From JBGSMB01 sp041740375 (lineage in GTDB: Bacteria > Patescibacteriota > Saccharimonadia > Saccharimonadales > JAGQMS01), in contig JBGSMB010000060.1 of NCBI GenBank assembly GCA_041740375.1, forward strand, positions 1 to 5,984: DNA of 5,984 nt, given 5' to 3'. The position numbers and the translations under genes are program-made. The notes beneath the pieces are model-generated. The model ran no database searches, had not been told where the DNA came from, and saw nothing but the letters and a program-made list of their open reading frames with translations. Below are positions 1-4,200 of this stretch, one piece after another; within the stretch, counting starts at the first letter, position 1; each line of letters opens with the position of its first letter.

Positions 1-405
1 TTCGGCTTTGCAAATTCACTTATCGGTCTTATTGGCTTCGCGGTGGTTATAACCATCGGGGTTGGCGTGTTAGCTGGCGCAACATACAAAAAATGGTTCT
101 GGGTAGGTCTACAACTAGGTACAATTTTTGGAGTAGGCTTTGTTCATTGGCTGTTTTATAACAGTCTCTACAATATTGGCGCACTTTGCCCTTACTGCAT
201 GGTTGTCTGGGCTGTCACAATACCAATCTTCTGGTACACACTTCTATACAACTTGCGTGAAAAGAATATAAAAACACCTGATAAATTACGTGGTGTTGTT
301 GGCTTTATGCAGCGACACCATATAGATATTCTCGTTGTCTGGTTCCTTGTATTGATTGGTCTAATTTTAGAGCGTTTTTGGTACTATTGGTCGAGCTTAA
401 TCTAG
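1..405 (+). CDS. VKOR-family membrane thiol-disulfide oxidoreductase, 5' end outside the window
   Basis: The reading frame is open from base 1, so the ATG/GTG codons inside the window are not the true start. The visible 134 residues contain about four hydrophobic segments, near residues 5-25, 35-57, 62-82 and 110-130. The motif ALCPYC (Cys codons at 187-189 and 196-198) lies at the start of a helix, as the quinone-linked CxxC does in bacterial vitamin K epoxide reductase homologues. The opening FGFANSLIGLIGF resembles the family's conserved segment just after the first loop cysteines. Family members reoxidise a DsbA-like partner and pass electrons to quinone in the membrane. The loop cysteine pair and the catalytic Ser/Thr would lie upstream and cannot be checked. 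No thioredoxin domain is fused at the C-terminus, which ends in a short Trp/Tyr-rich helix. The stop is TAG. Confidence 0.85.
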   Translation, partial: FGFANSLIGLIGFAVVITIGVGVLAGATYKKWFWVGLQLGTIFGVGFVHWLFYNSLYNIGALCPYCMVVWAVTIPIFWYTLLYNLREKNIKTPDKLRGVVGFMQRHHIDILVVWFLVLIGLILERFWYYWSSLI

Positions 406-408
406 ATA

Positions 409-437
409 TTGCAAATTTGATCAGTTTAAGAGATAAT
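409..437 (+). promoter_or_regulatory. Sigma70-type promoter for tRNA-Lys
   Basis: A TTGCAA -35 box (409-414) and a GATAAT -10 box (432-437) are separated by exactly 17 bp. Transcription would begin near 444, about 20 bases before the tRNA. The -35 box lies just after the stop codon of the VKOR gene. The assignment is from sequence match only. Confidence 0.6.
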
Positions 438-464
438 CACCCCTGTTGTTTTTATGCAATTAAT

Positions 465-541
465 GGGCCAGTAGCTCAGCTGGTTAGAGCACCTGCCTCT
501 TAAGCAGGGTGTCCCGGGTTCAAGTCCCGGCTGGCCCTCCA
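465..541 (+). tRNA. tRNA-Lys, anticodon CTT, CCA encoded
   Basis: A full cloverleaf can be drawn. The acceptor stem is 465-471 with 531-537 (7 perfect pairs). The D stem is 474-477 with 487-490, and the anticodon stem 492-496 with 504-508. The anticodon loop is CTCTTAA, with anticodon CTT at 499-501. The variable loop is 5 nt (509-513). The T stem is 514-518 with 526-530, around a TTCAAGT loop. The CCA end is encoded at 539-541. It decodes AAG as lysine. The discriminator base at 538 is T, whereas bacterial tRNA-Lys usually has a purine there. No structural defect is visible. Confidence 0.96.
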
Positions 542-551
542 AAGATACCTA

Positions 552-614
552 AACAGATACCGGTTAGTTCCAATAGCAACATCTCTGTTCTATTGCCACT
601 AATTTGTATCTGTT
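552..614. repeat. 63-bp near-perfect palindrome (hairpin) after the tRNA
   Basis: The outer arms AACAGATAC (552-560) and GTATCTGTT (606-614) pair perfectly. Inside them, TTAGT (564-568) pairs with ACTAA (598-602), CAATAG (571-576) with CTATTG (590-595), and AACA (578-581) with TGTT (586-589), around a TCTC loop. The arms total 24 Watson-Crick pairs, interrupted by two small internal loops and one bulged C. It begins 10 bases after the tRNA CCA end. It could be a terminator for the tRNA, a structured RNA, or a short mobile palindromic repeat. No T-run follows it, so ordinary intrinsic termination is not clearly supported. Confidence 0.75.
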
Positions 615-646
615 ATTTCGTTCAACTCTTCTTTGGTCTTAACTTT

Positions 647-655
647 TGATATAAT
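647..655 (+). promoter_or_regulatory. Extended -10 promoter, apparently leaderless
   Basis: TGATATAAT is a perfect TGnTATAAT extended -10. It is followed by 6 bases and then the ATG at 662, so transcription should start at or next to the start codon. No convincing -35 box lies 16-18 bp upstream, which is acceptable for extended -10 promoters. Confidence 0.65.
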
Positions 656-661
656 TATTTC

Positions 662-1348
662 ATGAAGGTAAATAAAAAAGATTTAGTTTTACTTGGTATC
701 GCGTTTATTTTTCAATTTCTTACATCGCTAATCAGTGGCTTAATACCTAGCAAAGTTTTACCAGGCAACTCTCTGCCAGCGAACGGTTTTGTTGATTTAG
801 ACCTAGTAAATGTTGCTAACAACGAGGTTCTCATTAGAACTAGTATTATAGGACAAGTAATTACTGCTATTGGAATAATATTTTTGGGGGTAATGTTATA
901 TATCGTCCTCAAACAAGTCAGTAAAAAAATCGCCATATTCGCTTTTGGTCTCTACATTCTAGAGGCAGCACTTCTAGCGGCAAGTATGTTGTGGGCTTTT
1001 CATCTACTAGCCATCAGTAGCGCATTTGTAGCTACAGCCGATAATGCATATCTTCAAGTTATGGGTAATGTAGCATTTCAAACTATGGGCTTCGGAATGA
1101 CACTAGCATTATTACCATTTTGCCTTGGCGGAATACTTTTTTACTATCTGCTCTACATATCAAAGCTTGTTCCGCGCTGGTTGGTAATTTGGGGATTATT
1201 GGGGGCAAGCATAGTACTTATCGCTACGCTATTCACTATATTTGGAGTCGCCGTACCTGTGGCAGTATATGTGCCATATGTGCCGTTTGAATTAGCAGTT
1301 GGGATTTGGATTTTATACAAGGCTACCAGCAATAAAAACAGAGCGTGA
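662..1348 (+). CDS. DUF4386-type multi-pass membrane protein
   Basis: This 228-residue, highly hydrophobic protein has about six membrane segments, near residues 8-28, 61-83, 90-116, 135-165, 172-196 and 200-221. The second extracytoplasmic stretch (about 29-60) is polar. The segment LVPRWLVIWGLLGASIVLIATL followed by a short last helix resembles the C-terminal signature of DUF4386 proteins, whose function is unknown. Length is typical of that family. The ATG is chosen because it lies 6 bases after a perfect extended -10 box and because no ribosome binding site precedes it. A terminator hairpin follows at 1397-1430, so the gene appears to be transcribed alone. No catalytic motif is visible. 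Confidence 0.75.
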   Translation: MKVNKKDLVLLGIAFIFQFLTSLISGLIPSKVLPGNSLPANGFVDLDLVNVANNEVLIRTSIIGQVITAIGIIFLGVMLYIVLKQVSKKIAIFAFGLYILEAALLAASMLWAFHLLAISSAFVATADNAYLQVMGNVAFQTMGFGMTLALLPFCLGGILFYYLLYISKLVPRWLVIWGLLGASIVLIATLFTIFGVAVPVAVYVPYVPFELAVGIWILYKATSNKNRA

Positions 1349-1396
1349 ACTACCCCTTATTTTAGTTGCTACCGACAAGACTATGGACCTCCAAGT

Positions 1397-1430
1397 AAAA
1401 TTACCTCACTTTTGTGGGGATTTTTATTTT
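1397..1430 (+). terminator. Intrinsic terminator after the DUF4386 gene
   Basis: CCTCAC (1404-1409) pairs with GTGGGG (1414-1419) around a TTTT loop. Outer AAAAT (1397-1401) pairs with ATTTT (1420-1424) across a two-base bulge, and the run TTTTTATTTT follows. It lies 49 bases after the stop at 1348 and before the promoter of the DUF4287 gene. Confidence 0.7.
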
Positions 1431-1471
1431 AATCGATGACTGGCATCTGCTATTTAAGCACTCTCTCTTTT

Positions 1472-1480
1472 TGCTATAAT
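1472..1480 (+). promoter_or_regulatory. Extended -10 promoter that sets the DUF4287 start
   Basis: TGCTATAAT is a perfect extended -10. Six bases separate it from the ATG at 1487, the same geometry as at 647-655. It lies inside the longer open frame that begins at 1436, so that upstream ATG cannot be the start of this transcript. Confidence 0.65.
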
Positions 1481-1486
1481 CCATCA

Positions 1487-1750
1487 ATGTCCTTTCAAGC
1501 ATACTTAGATAATATCGAATCAAAAACAGGCAAGACGCCAATCGAATTCATAGAGCTAGCAAAGTCCAAAGGCTTTACCGAAAACACTAAGTCTGGAGAA
1601 ATAGCTTCTTGGCTAAAACAAGATTTTGATCTTGGTCATGGCCACGCGATGGCCCTGGTGCATGTCATAAAGAACGGCTCTACAATTAGTGACAAGCACG
1701 TAAACAATGGTAGACCGCACAGCGATGATAGCACCGAGCTACGACTTTGA
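1487..1750 (+). CDS. Small DUF4287 protein
   Basis: The 87-residue product opens with MSFQAYLDNIESKTGKTP and continues with a segment ending KSGEIASWLKQDFDLGHGHAMAL. This matches the conserved pattern of DUF4287, a short helical domain of unknown function that is widespread in bacteria. The domain occupies about residues 1-62. The last 25 residues are polar and look unstructured, and the DUF5655 domain often joined to DUF4287 is absent. The ATG at 1487 is preferred over the upstream ATG at 1436 because it matches the family's usual first residues and sits 6 bases after an extended -10 box. No ribosome binding site precedes it. It converges with the mscL remnant that follows. No regulator or partner is evident. 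Confidence 0.85.
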   Translation: MSFQAYLDNIESKTGKTPIEFIELAKSKGFTENTKSGEIASWLKQDFDLGHGHAMALVHVIKNGSTISDKHVNNGRPHSDDSTELRL

Positions 1751-1806
1751 CAGTATCAAAAACAGGTAGCTGCTTTGTACGACTCTCAGAGAGGGTAATA
1801 CTTCTC

Positions 1807-2101
1807 CTAAAGACTAGAGGTGCAGTACTTGCACTTTTTGGTAACTTTCGGAATGTCGCTGAGACACTTCGAGAACTTTTTCTCTGAGGGACTCTCGGGA
1901 GTTTTATTTCTCGCTGTTTTTTTCCTGAAATTTATTCAAAGGTTTTACTGCGAGGAAAAATATGGCTGACCTCCATTAGCTGCAATTAGTGGGGTGATAA
2001 ATTTCCGACGAATCCATTTACTACAGTCCGAATGCAACGCCAACGGCGAGATCAACAACATTCCCTTTCAAAATAAACTTCATAAATTCTTGCGTAGTCC
2101 C
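1807..2101 (-). pseudogene. mscL: Decayed large-conductance mechanosensitive channel gene
   Basis: No frame is open across this stretch, but minus-strand pieces in successive frames line up with MscL from end to end. They are TTQEF plus MKFILKGNVVDLAVGVAFG (2098-2027), TVVNGFVGN (2027-2001), ITPLIAANGGQPYFSS (1998-1951), VKPLNKFQEKNSEK (1948-1907) and KTPESPSEKK...CLSDIPKVTKKCKYCTSSL with stop TAG (1905-1807). The breaks are a 1-nt loss near 2027, a 1-nt loss near 1999, a missing second membrane helix at about 1949, and an extra base at 1906. The first zinc-ribbon cysteine appears replaced by Phe (KKFSKC). No in-frame start precedes TTQEF; a TAA stands at 2104-2102. Intact MscL is about 130 residues and relieves hypoosmotic pressure; about 90 residues' worth remains here. 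It is almost certainly non-functional. A sequencing error could explain one shift, not all of the lesions. Confidence 0.88.
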
Positions 2102-2223
2102 TTATAAAGTAATGCACTTGTGATATACGCGTAGCCTCTCCTAACCTTAAATTCACACAATTTTTCTAAATCTATCTGGCCGCAGGATTTATCACCATCT
2201 TTACAGTTGATGGGCTCCGCCAT
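2080..2223 (-). CDS. Possible 47-residue ORF upstream of the mscL remnant
   Basis: A complete frame runs from an ATG (2223-2221) to TGA (2082-2080). It encodes a basic peptide with three cysteines, at residues 7, 14 and 23, beginning MAEPINCKDGDKSCGQIDLE. I do not recognise it. Its last codons overlap the N-terminal mscL coding in another frame, and its stop overlaps an internal mscL Met codon as ATGA. No ribosome binding site precedes the ATG. A poor -10 (TAAACT on the minus strand, 2235-2230) lies 6 bases upstream, giving the same leaderless geometry as its neighbours. It may be a real small gene, a remnant of a longer one, or chance. Confidence 0.3.
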   Translation of the reverse strand: MAEPINCKDGDKSCGQIDLEKLCEFKVRRGYAYITSALLYKGLRKNL

Positions 2224-2267
2224 AATATAAGTTTACTTAATAATTATTCTGCTCTAAGATTAAGCTA
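2104..2267. other. Region between the mscL remnant and the pilin gene
   Basis: Apart from the tentative 47-residue minus-strand frame and the pilin promoter, I see no gene, RNA or repeat here. Bases 2224-2267 are very AT-rich and would hold promoters for both directions. The short gap at 1751-1806 on the other side of mscL is also empty. It has only a CAG/CTG mini-hairpin at 1763-1772, too small to call a terminator. Confidence 0.5.
2232..2260 (+). promoter_or_regulatory. Pilin gene promoter, apparently leaderless
   Basis: A TTTACT -35 box (2232-2237) and a TAAGAT -10 box (2255-2260) are spaced by 17 bp. The ATG follows 7 bases later at 2268, so the message would have essentially no 5' leader. 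No Shine-Dalgarno sequence is present. Confidence 0.5.
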
Positions 2268-2840
2268 ATGTCTACTAAACGTCGTGGATTTACAATAATC
2301 GAAATCCTTATTGTCCTTGCGATTATGGGTGCTATTTTACTGATTTTATTTATAGCTGTGCCGGCATTGAAAAGAAGTAGTCGTAACTATCAAAGGCGCG
2401 CTGACGCTGCTTTGCTATTATCCTCAGTTTCTACAAAGTTTGCAAATGACGGAAAATTCTACGAAAAATCATGCAATAACATATCTGCGAACTGTTGGGT
2501 TACTGGTGAGAATCTTGCTTTTTATGATAACGACCCGGCATCTGAAACTAACAATGTTTCATATTTGTATAGAAGTTCCCCATGGGAAAATGAAGCTGCT
2601 GTTCTTGACGGTGAAATACCCGAAACAGAACCAGCATTAAGTACCTTTGATCCAACACCGGCAGCGTTCCCCCGTGGGTATGCCTACAATAGAGTCTCGA
2701 TCAGGACGTATACTAGATGCTCGAAAGACCCCGATAGATATGGTCATTTTACCTCTATAGATGCAATAGAAAGTGACGCCGCAATTCAGTTTTTGATCGA
2801 AACAGCCGGCGGCTGGAAGTTGCAATGTTACGAAACTTGA
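2268..2840 (+). CDS. Type IV pilin-like prepilin
   Basis: The N-terminus MSTKRRGFTIIEILIVLAIM is a class III prepilin signal. It has a short basic leader, cleavage expected after Gly7, Phe8 to be methylated, and Glu12 (position 5 of the mature protein) for assembly. A hydrophobic helix follows to about residue 33. Prepilin peptidase would process it in the membrane before assembly into a pilus or pseudopilus. The soluble part, about residues 40-190, holds four cysteines (69, 76, 151, 187), enough for two disulfides. The C-terminus IETAGGWKLQCYET resembles the end of other pilin-like proteins. No pilus assembly genes lie nearby. The start is fixed by the signal motif and by a -10 box 7 bases upstream. 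It could be a major or minor pilin; the sequence does not decide. Confidence 0.85.
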   Translation: MSTKRRGFTIIEILIVLAIMGAILLILFIAVPALKRSSRNYQRRADAALLLSSVSTKFANDGKFYEKSCNNISANCWVTGENLAFYDNDPASETNNVSYLYRSSPWENEAAVLDGEIPETEPALSTFDPTPAAFPRGYAYNRVSIRTYTRCSKDPDRYGHFTSIDAIESDAAIQFLIETAGGWKLQCYET

Positions 2841-2878
2841 GTATATAGTTTTTGAATACGTTTTTATACGTAAGCTTA

Positions 2879-2890
2879 GTTTAATTAAAC
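2879..2890. promoter_or_regulatory. 12-bp perfect palindrome at the promoter of the next gene
   Basis: GTTTAATTAAAC is its own reverse complement. It ends 9 bases before the putative TAGATT -10 (2900-2905) and covers the place where a -35 box would be. This fits a repressor operator, but AT-rich palindromes also arise by chance. Confidence 0.3.
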
Positions 2891-2899
2891 CGTCTAAAT

Positions 2900-2905
2900 T
2901 AGATT
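2900..2905 (+). promoter_or_regulatory. Weak -10 box, leaderless spacing
   Basis: TAGATT matches the -10 consensus at four of six bases and lies exactly 6 bases before the ATG at 2912. No ribosome binding site is present, and no clear -35 box is seen. The call rests mainly on the repeated 6-base spacing in this window. Confidence 0.4.
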
Positions 2906-2911
2906 ATATTT

Positions 2912-3148
2912 ATGAATGACAAAAAATACCCTTATATTGGAATATTTATGCTTTTAATAGTAATTGGCTGGTTTTTACCAATTGATAACTACACAACCAC
3001 AAAAGGCTGCCCTACTGAGCCAACACCAACCAAGAGGCTTCATTTAATTCTTGGTGATTCAATACAAGAAATTGAGAACGGTGATATTGATCCGCCACCA
3101 AATGTCGGTTGTTCTGAAAATACTAAATACGTGCTTTACATTCTCTGA
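2912..3148 (+). CDS. Small membrane-anchored or exported protein with two cysteines
   Basis: I do not recognise a family for this 78-residue protein. A lysine-bearing N-terminus (MNDKKYPY) leads into one hydrophobic segment (about 9-24, IGIFMLLIVIGWFLPI). This suggests an uncleaved anchor or signal, with the remaining 50 residues outside the cell. That part has two cysteines (33 and 67), a Pro/Thr-rich stretch after the first, and a hydrophobic end, KYVLYIL. There is no lipobox (the residues before Cys33 are TTKG). Two cysteines flanking a short domain suggest one disulfide, which would fit the oxidoreductase upstream and the four-cysteine pilin next door; this is inference. The ATG lies 6 bases after a possible -10 box. 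It converges with the holin-like gene. Confidence 0.65.
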   Translation: MNDKKYPYIGIFMLLIVIGWFLPIDNYTTTKGCPTEPTPTKRLHLILGDSIQEIENGDIDPPPNVGCSENTKYVLYIL

Positions 3149-3164
3149 TAGAAGTCACAGCAGC

Positions 3165-3190
3165 ACATACCGGAGCGCTTTAAAGTATGT
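3165..3190. repeat. Inverted repeat between convergent genes
   Basis: ACATAC (3165-3170) and GTATGT (3185-3190) form a perfect 6-bp stem. The 14-base loop contains AGCGCT. It sits between the stop at 3148 and the end of the minus-strand holin-like gene, where a shared terminator would be expected. No T-run follows on either strand, so its role is open. Confidence 0.3.
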
Positions 3191-3588
3191 TATGAGCTCT
3201 TGCTTGGCTGTTGATCAGATAGCGTCTTCTTAAATAAGAGCAGTGGTAAGGCTACGTTTCCAATCACTGAAAAGATCCAAACGATTAAAGTAGCGATTAT
3301 CCAGGTATTTAGGCCTGTAATGGATATACCATCGCTGACAAAGTTGGTTATTAATAGGCCGACGAACGTTGTAACTAAGGCGATTCCACCCATAAGATAA
3401 TTGGCGTTCTGCAGAGCTATTTTTACAATTAATGGTCCGAGTATAGCTGTAGAAAGCGAGAAGATCGCGACCGCAATTATGAAGGAAACTCCACTGATCG
3501 AGAACCCGCTAACCAAAATGCTAGCCGCAAATAAACCGATCGCATTCGAAAGTACATTTAGAGTCAATCTCGCTAATAACCGAATCAT
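3190..3588 (-). CDS. Holin-like four-helix membrane protein (phage holin superfamily IV type)
   Basis: The 132-residue protein has four evenly spaced hydrophobic segments, near residues 7-27, 34-57, 64-83 and 94-119. The opening MIRLLARLTLNVLSNAIGLF and the motif STAILGPLIVKIAL after helix two resemble the chromosomal 'phage holin family' (PF04020-like) proteins. That family is common outside phages and its role is not settled. No endolysin or phage gene is nearby, so lysis is not implied. The tail is short and Ser/Lys-rich. It lies 19 bases after the XRE-DUF3467 gene on the same strand and is probably co-transcribed with it. An AAAGGA-like ribosome binding site lies about 11 bases before the ATG. 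The match is by pattern only. Confidence 0.65.
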   Translation of the reverse strand: MIRLLARLTLNVLSNAIGLFAASILVSGFSISGVSFIIAVAIFSLSTAILGPLIVKIALQNANYLMGGIALVTTFVGLLITNFVSDGISITGLNTWIIATLIVWIFSVIGNVALPLLLFKKTLSDQQPSKSS

Positions 3589-3607
3589 GTGAGAGAGGTT
3601 CCTTTGT

Positions 3608-4120
3608 TTAATTTAATTCAGGTAGTTGTTTTTGCTGGTGTGGTTGCTTAGGCGCGTCTGCCATTTGAAGCGTTTTTTGCAGAACATCAATCAAACTATT
3701 TGCATGCTCTCTGCTCATCCCTACTCTAGAAACGACGAGCGGCTTCCCATCCATACCCATACCTTGTAAAAAGTTAACTACCACACCGTAGTTATTTACA
3801 CTGACGTGCACCATATCCGTATACAAAATTCTTGAATCACTTGAAGCTACAAAAGCGTTCTGCTCATTCAAGTTATCATCTGAATACACTCCAAACCTTG
3901 ACTGATCATACCCTGCTAATTGCCAAAATGAGATGGCTTCATCTTCTTTTAAGGAAAAATGACTGATTAATAGAAGTACCGTCTCCTCACTTGGTTGGAG
4001 TTTACCGGCTTCAATTTCATCTAACTTATTTATGTCTAGCTCGATTGCACCGGAGATTTCAGCAAGGGTTTCATGTCGGCGTCTACGTAATGTTCGAAGT
4101 GCGTTTCCAAACTTATTCAT
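3608..4120 (-). CDS. XRE-type helix-turn-helix regulator with C-terminal DUF3467 domain
   Basis: Residues about 5-58 form a Cro/C1-type DNA-binding domain: FGNALRTLRRRRHETLAEIS, then KLDEIEAGKLQPSEETVLLL. A linker follows, with a helical piece EDEAISFWQLAGYDQSRFGV. Residues about 99-152 (LYTDMVHVSVNNYGVVVNF, then VVSRVGMSREHANSLIDVLQKTL) match the DUF3467 pattern: a beta strand with Asn/Tyr, then an R-x-x-MS-x-xHA helix. The tail is Gln/Pro-rich. It probably regulates transcription as a dimer; the DUF3467 ligand or partner is unknown. The gene is divergent from rel. It has a complete promoter, a perfect AAGGAG ribosome binding site 6 bases before the ATG, and an inverted repeat centred on its -10, which suggests autoregulation. 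It is likely co-transcribed with the holin-like gene downstream. Confidence 0.8.
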   Translation of the reverse strand: MNKFGNALRTLRRRRHETLAEISGAIELDINKLDEIEAGKLQPSEETVLLLISHFSLKEDEAISFWQLAGYDQSRFGVYSDDNLNEQNAFVASSDSRILYTDMVHVSVNNYGVVVNFLQGMGMDGKPLVVSRVGMSREHANSLIDVLQKTLQMADAPKQPHQQKQLPELN

Positions 4121-4126
4121 GTATAT

Positions 4127-4132
4127 CTCCTT
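4127..4132 (-). promoter_or_regulatory. Canonical Shine-Dalgarno site of the XRE gene
   Basis: Read on the minus strand, AAGGAG stands 6 bases before the ATG (4120-4118). It decides the start. It is notable because most plus-strand genes here lack any ribosome binding site. Confidence 0.85.
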
Positions 4133-4158
4133 GGTTCAATTCTATTTTAGATTGAATC
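4133..4158. promoter_or_regulatory. Candidate operator, inverted repeat centred on the XRE -10 box
   Basis: GGTTCAAT (4133-4140) and ATTGAATC (4151-4158) are inverted copies with one mismatch, separated by 10 bases. The -10 box of the XRE gene (4144-4149) lies in the gap. A dimeric Cro/C1-type repressor bound here would block that promoter, so autoregulation is the natural reading. No binding data are available. Confidence 0.45.
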
Positions 4159-4172
4159 AGGTCTACTGGCAA
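4144..4172 (-). promoter_or_regulatory. Sigma70-type promoter of the XRE-DUF3467 gene
   Basis: On the minus strand, a TTGCCA -35 box (4172-4167, five of six matches) and a TAAAAT -10 box (4149-4144, five of six) are spaced by 17 bp. Transcription would start near 4137, giving a leader of about 17 bases that includes the ribosome binding site. It is the best full promoter in the window. Confidence 0.7.
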
Positions 4173-4186
4173 TACAAACATATCTG

Positions 4187-4192
4187 TATACT
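4187..4192 (+). promoter_or_regulatory. -10 box of rel
   Basis: TATACT stands 8 bases before the ATG at 4201, so the rel message would have a leader of at most a few bases. Any -35 box at 17 bp (4164-4169) would overlap the -35 box of the divergent XRE promoter, so the two promoters may compete. ATACA (4172-4176) and TGTAT (4185-4189) form a short inverted repeat at the -10 box. Confidence 0.5.
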
Positions 4193-4200
4193 TCTTGTAC

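Noticed and set aside
712..936. 74-codon open frame on the minus strand
   Set aside because: It is antisense to the DUF4386-type gene, with no promoter, ribosome site or domain.
1436..1486. Upstream ATG extending the DUF4287 protein by 17 residues
   Set aside because: The extra part contains the extended -10 promoter, and the family begins at MSFQAYLD.
1763..1772. CAG-GTAG-CTG mini-hairpin with flanking A/T runs between convergent genes
   Set aside because: A 3-bp stem is too short to call a terminator.
1816..1839. Plus-strand hairpin GTGCA-GTACT-TGCAC followed by TTTTT, resembling a terminator for the DUF4287 gene
   Set aside because: On the minus strand these bases encode the KCKYC zinc-ribbon end of the mscL remnant, so the symmetry of the two Cys codons explains the hairpin. 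It might still act as a terminator by chance, but it is not independent evidence.
1891..1909. ACTC-TCGG-GAGT hairpin followed by TTTATTT
   Set aside because: It is a 4-bp stem inside the mscL remnant and is explained by the decayed coding sequence.
1962..1979. Five-codon plus-strand ORF (MADLH) preceded by GAGGAAAA, like a leader peptide
   Set aside because: It lies within the antisense of the mscL remnant, with no attenuator or biosynthetic gene downstream.
3190..3588. Prophage signal from the holin-like gene
   Set aside because: The protein resembles the chromosomal holin-family type, and no endolysin, integrase or structural phage gene is nearby.
4195..4200. TTG start for rel, two codons before the ATG
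   Set aside because: It lies only 2 bases after the -10 box, so it would precede or coincide with the transcription start. The ATG at 4201 is better placed.
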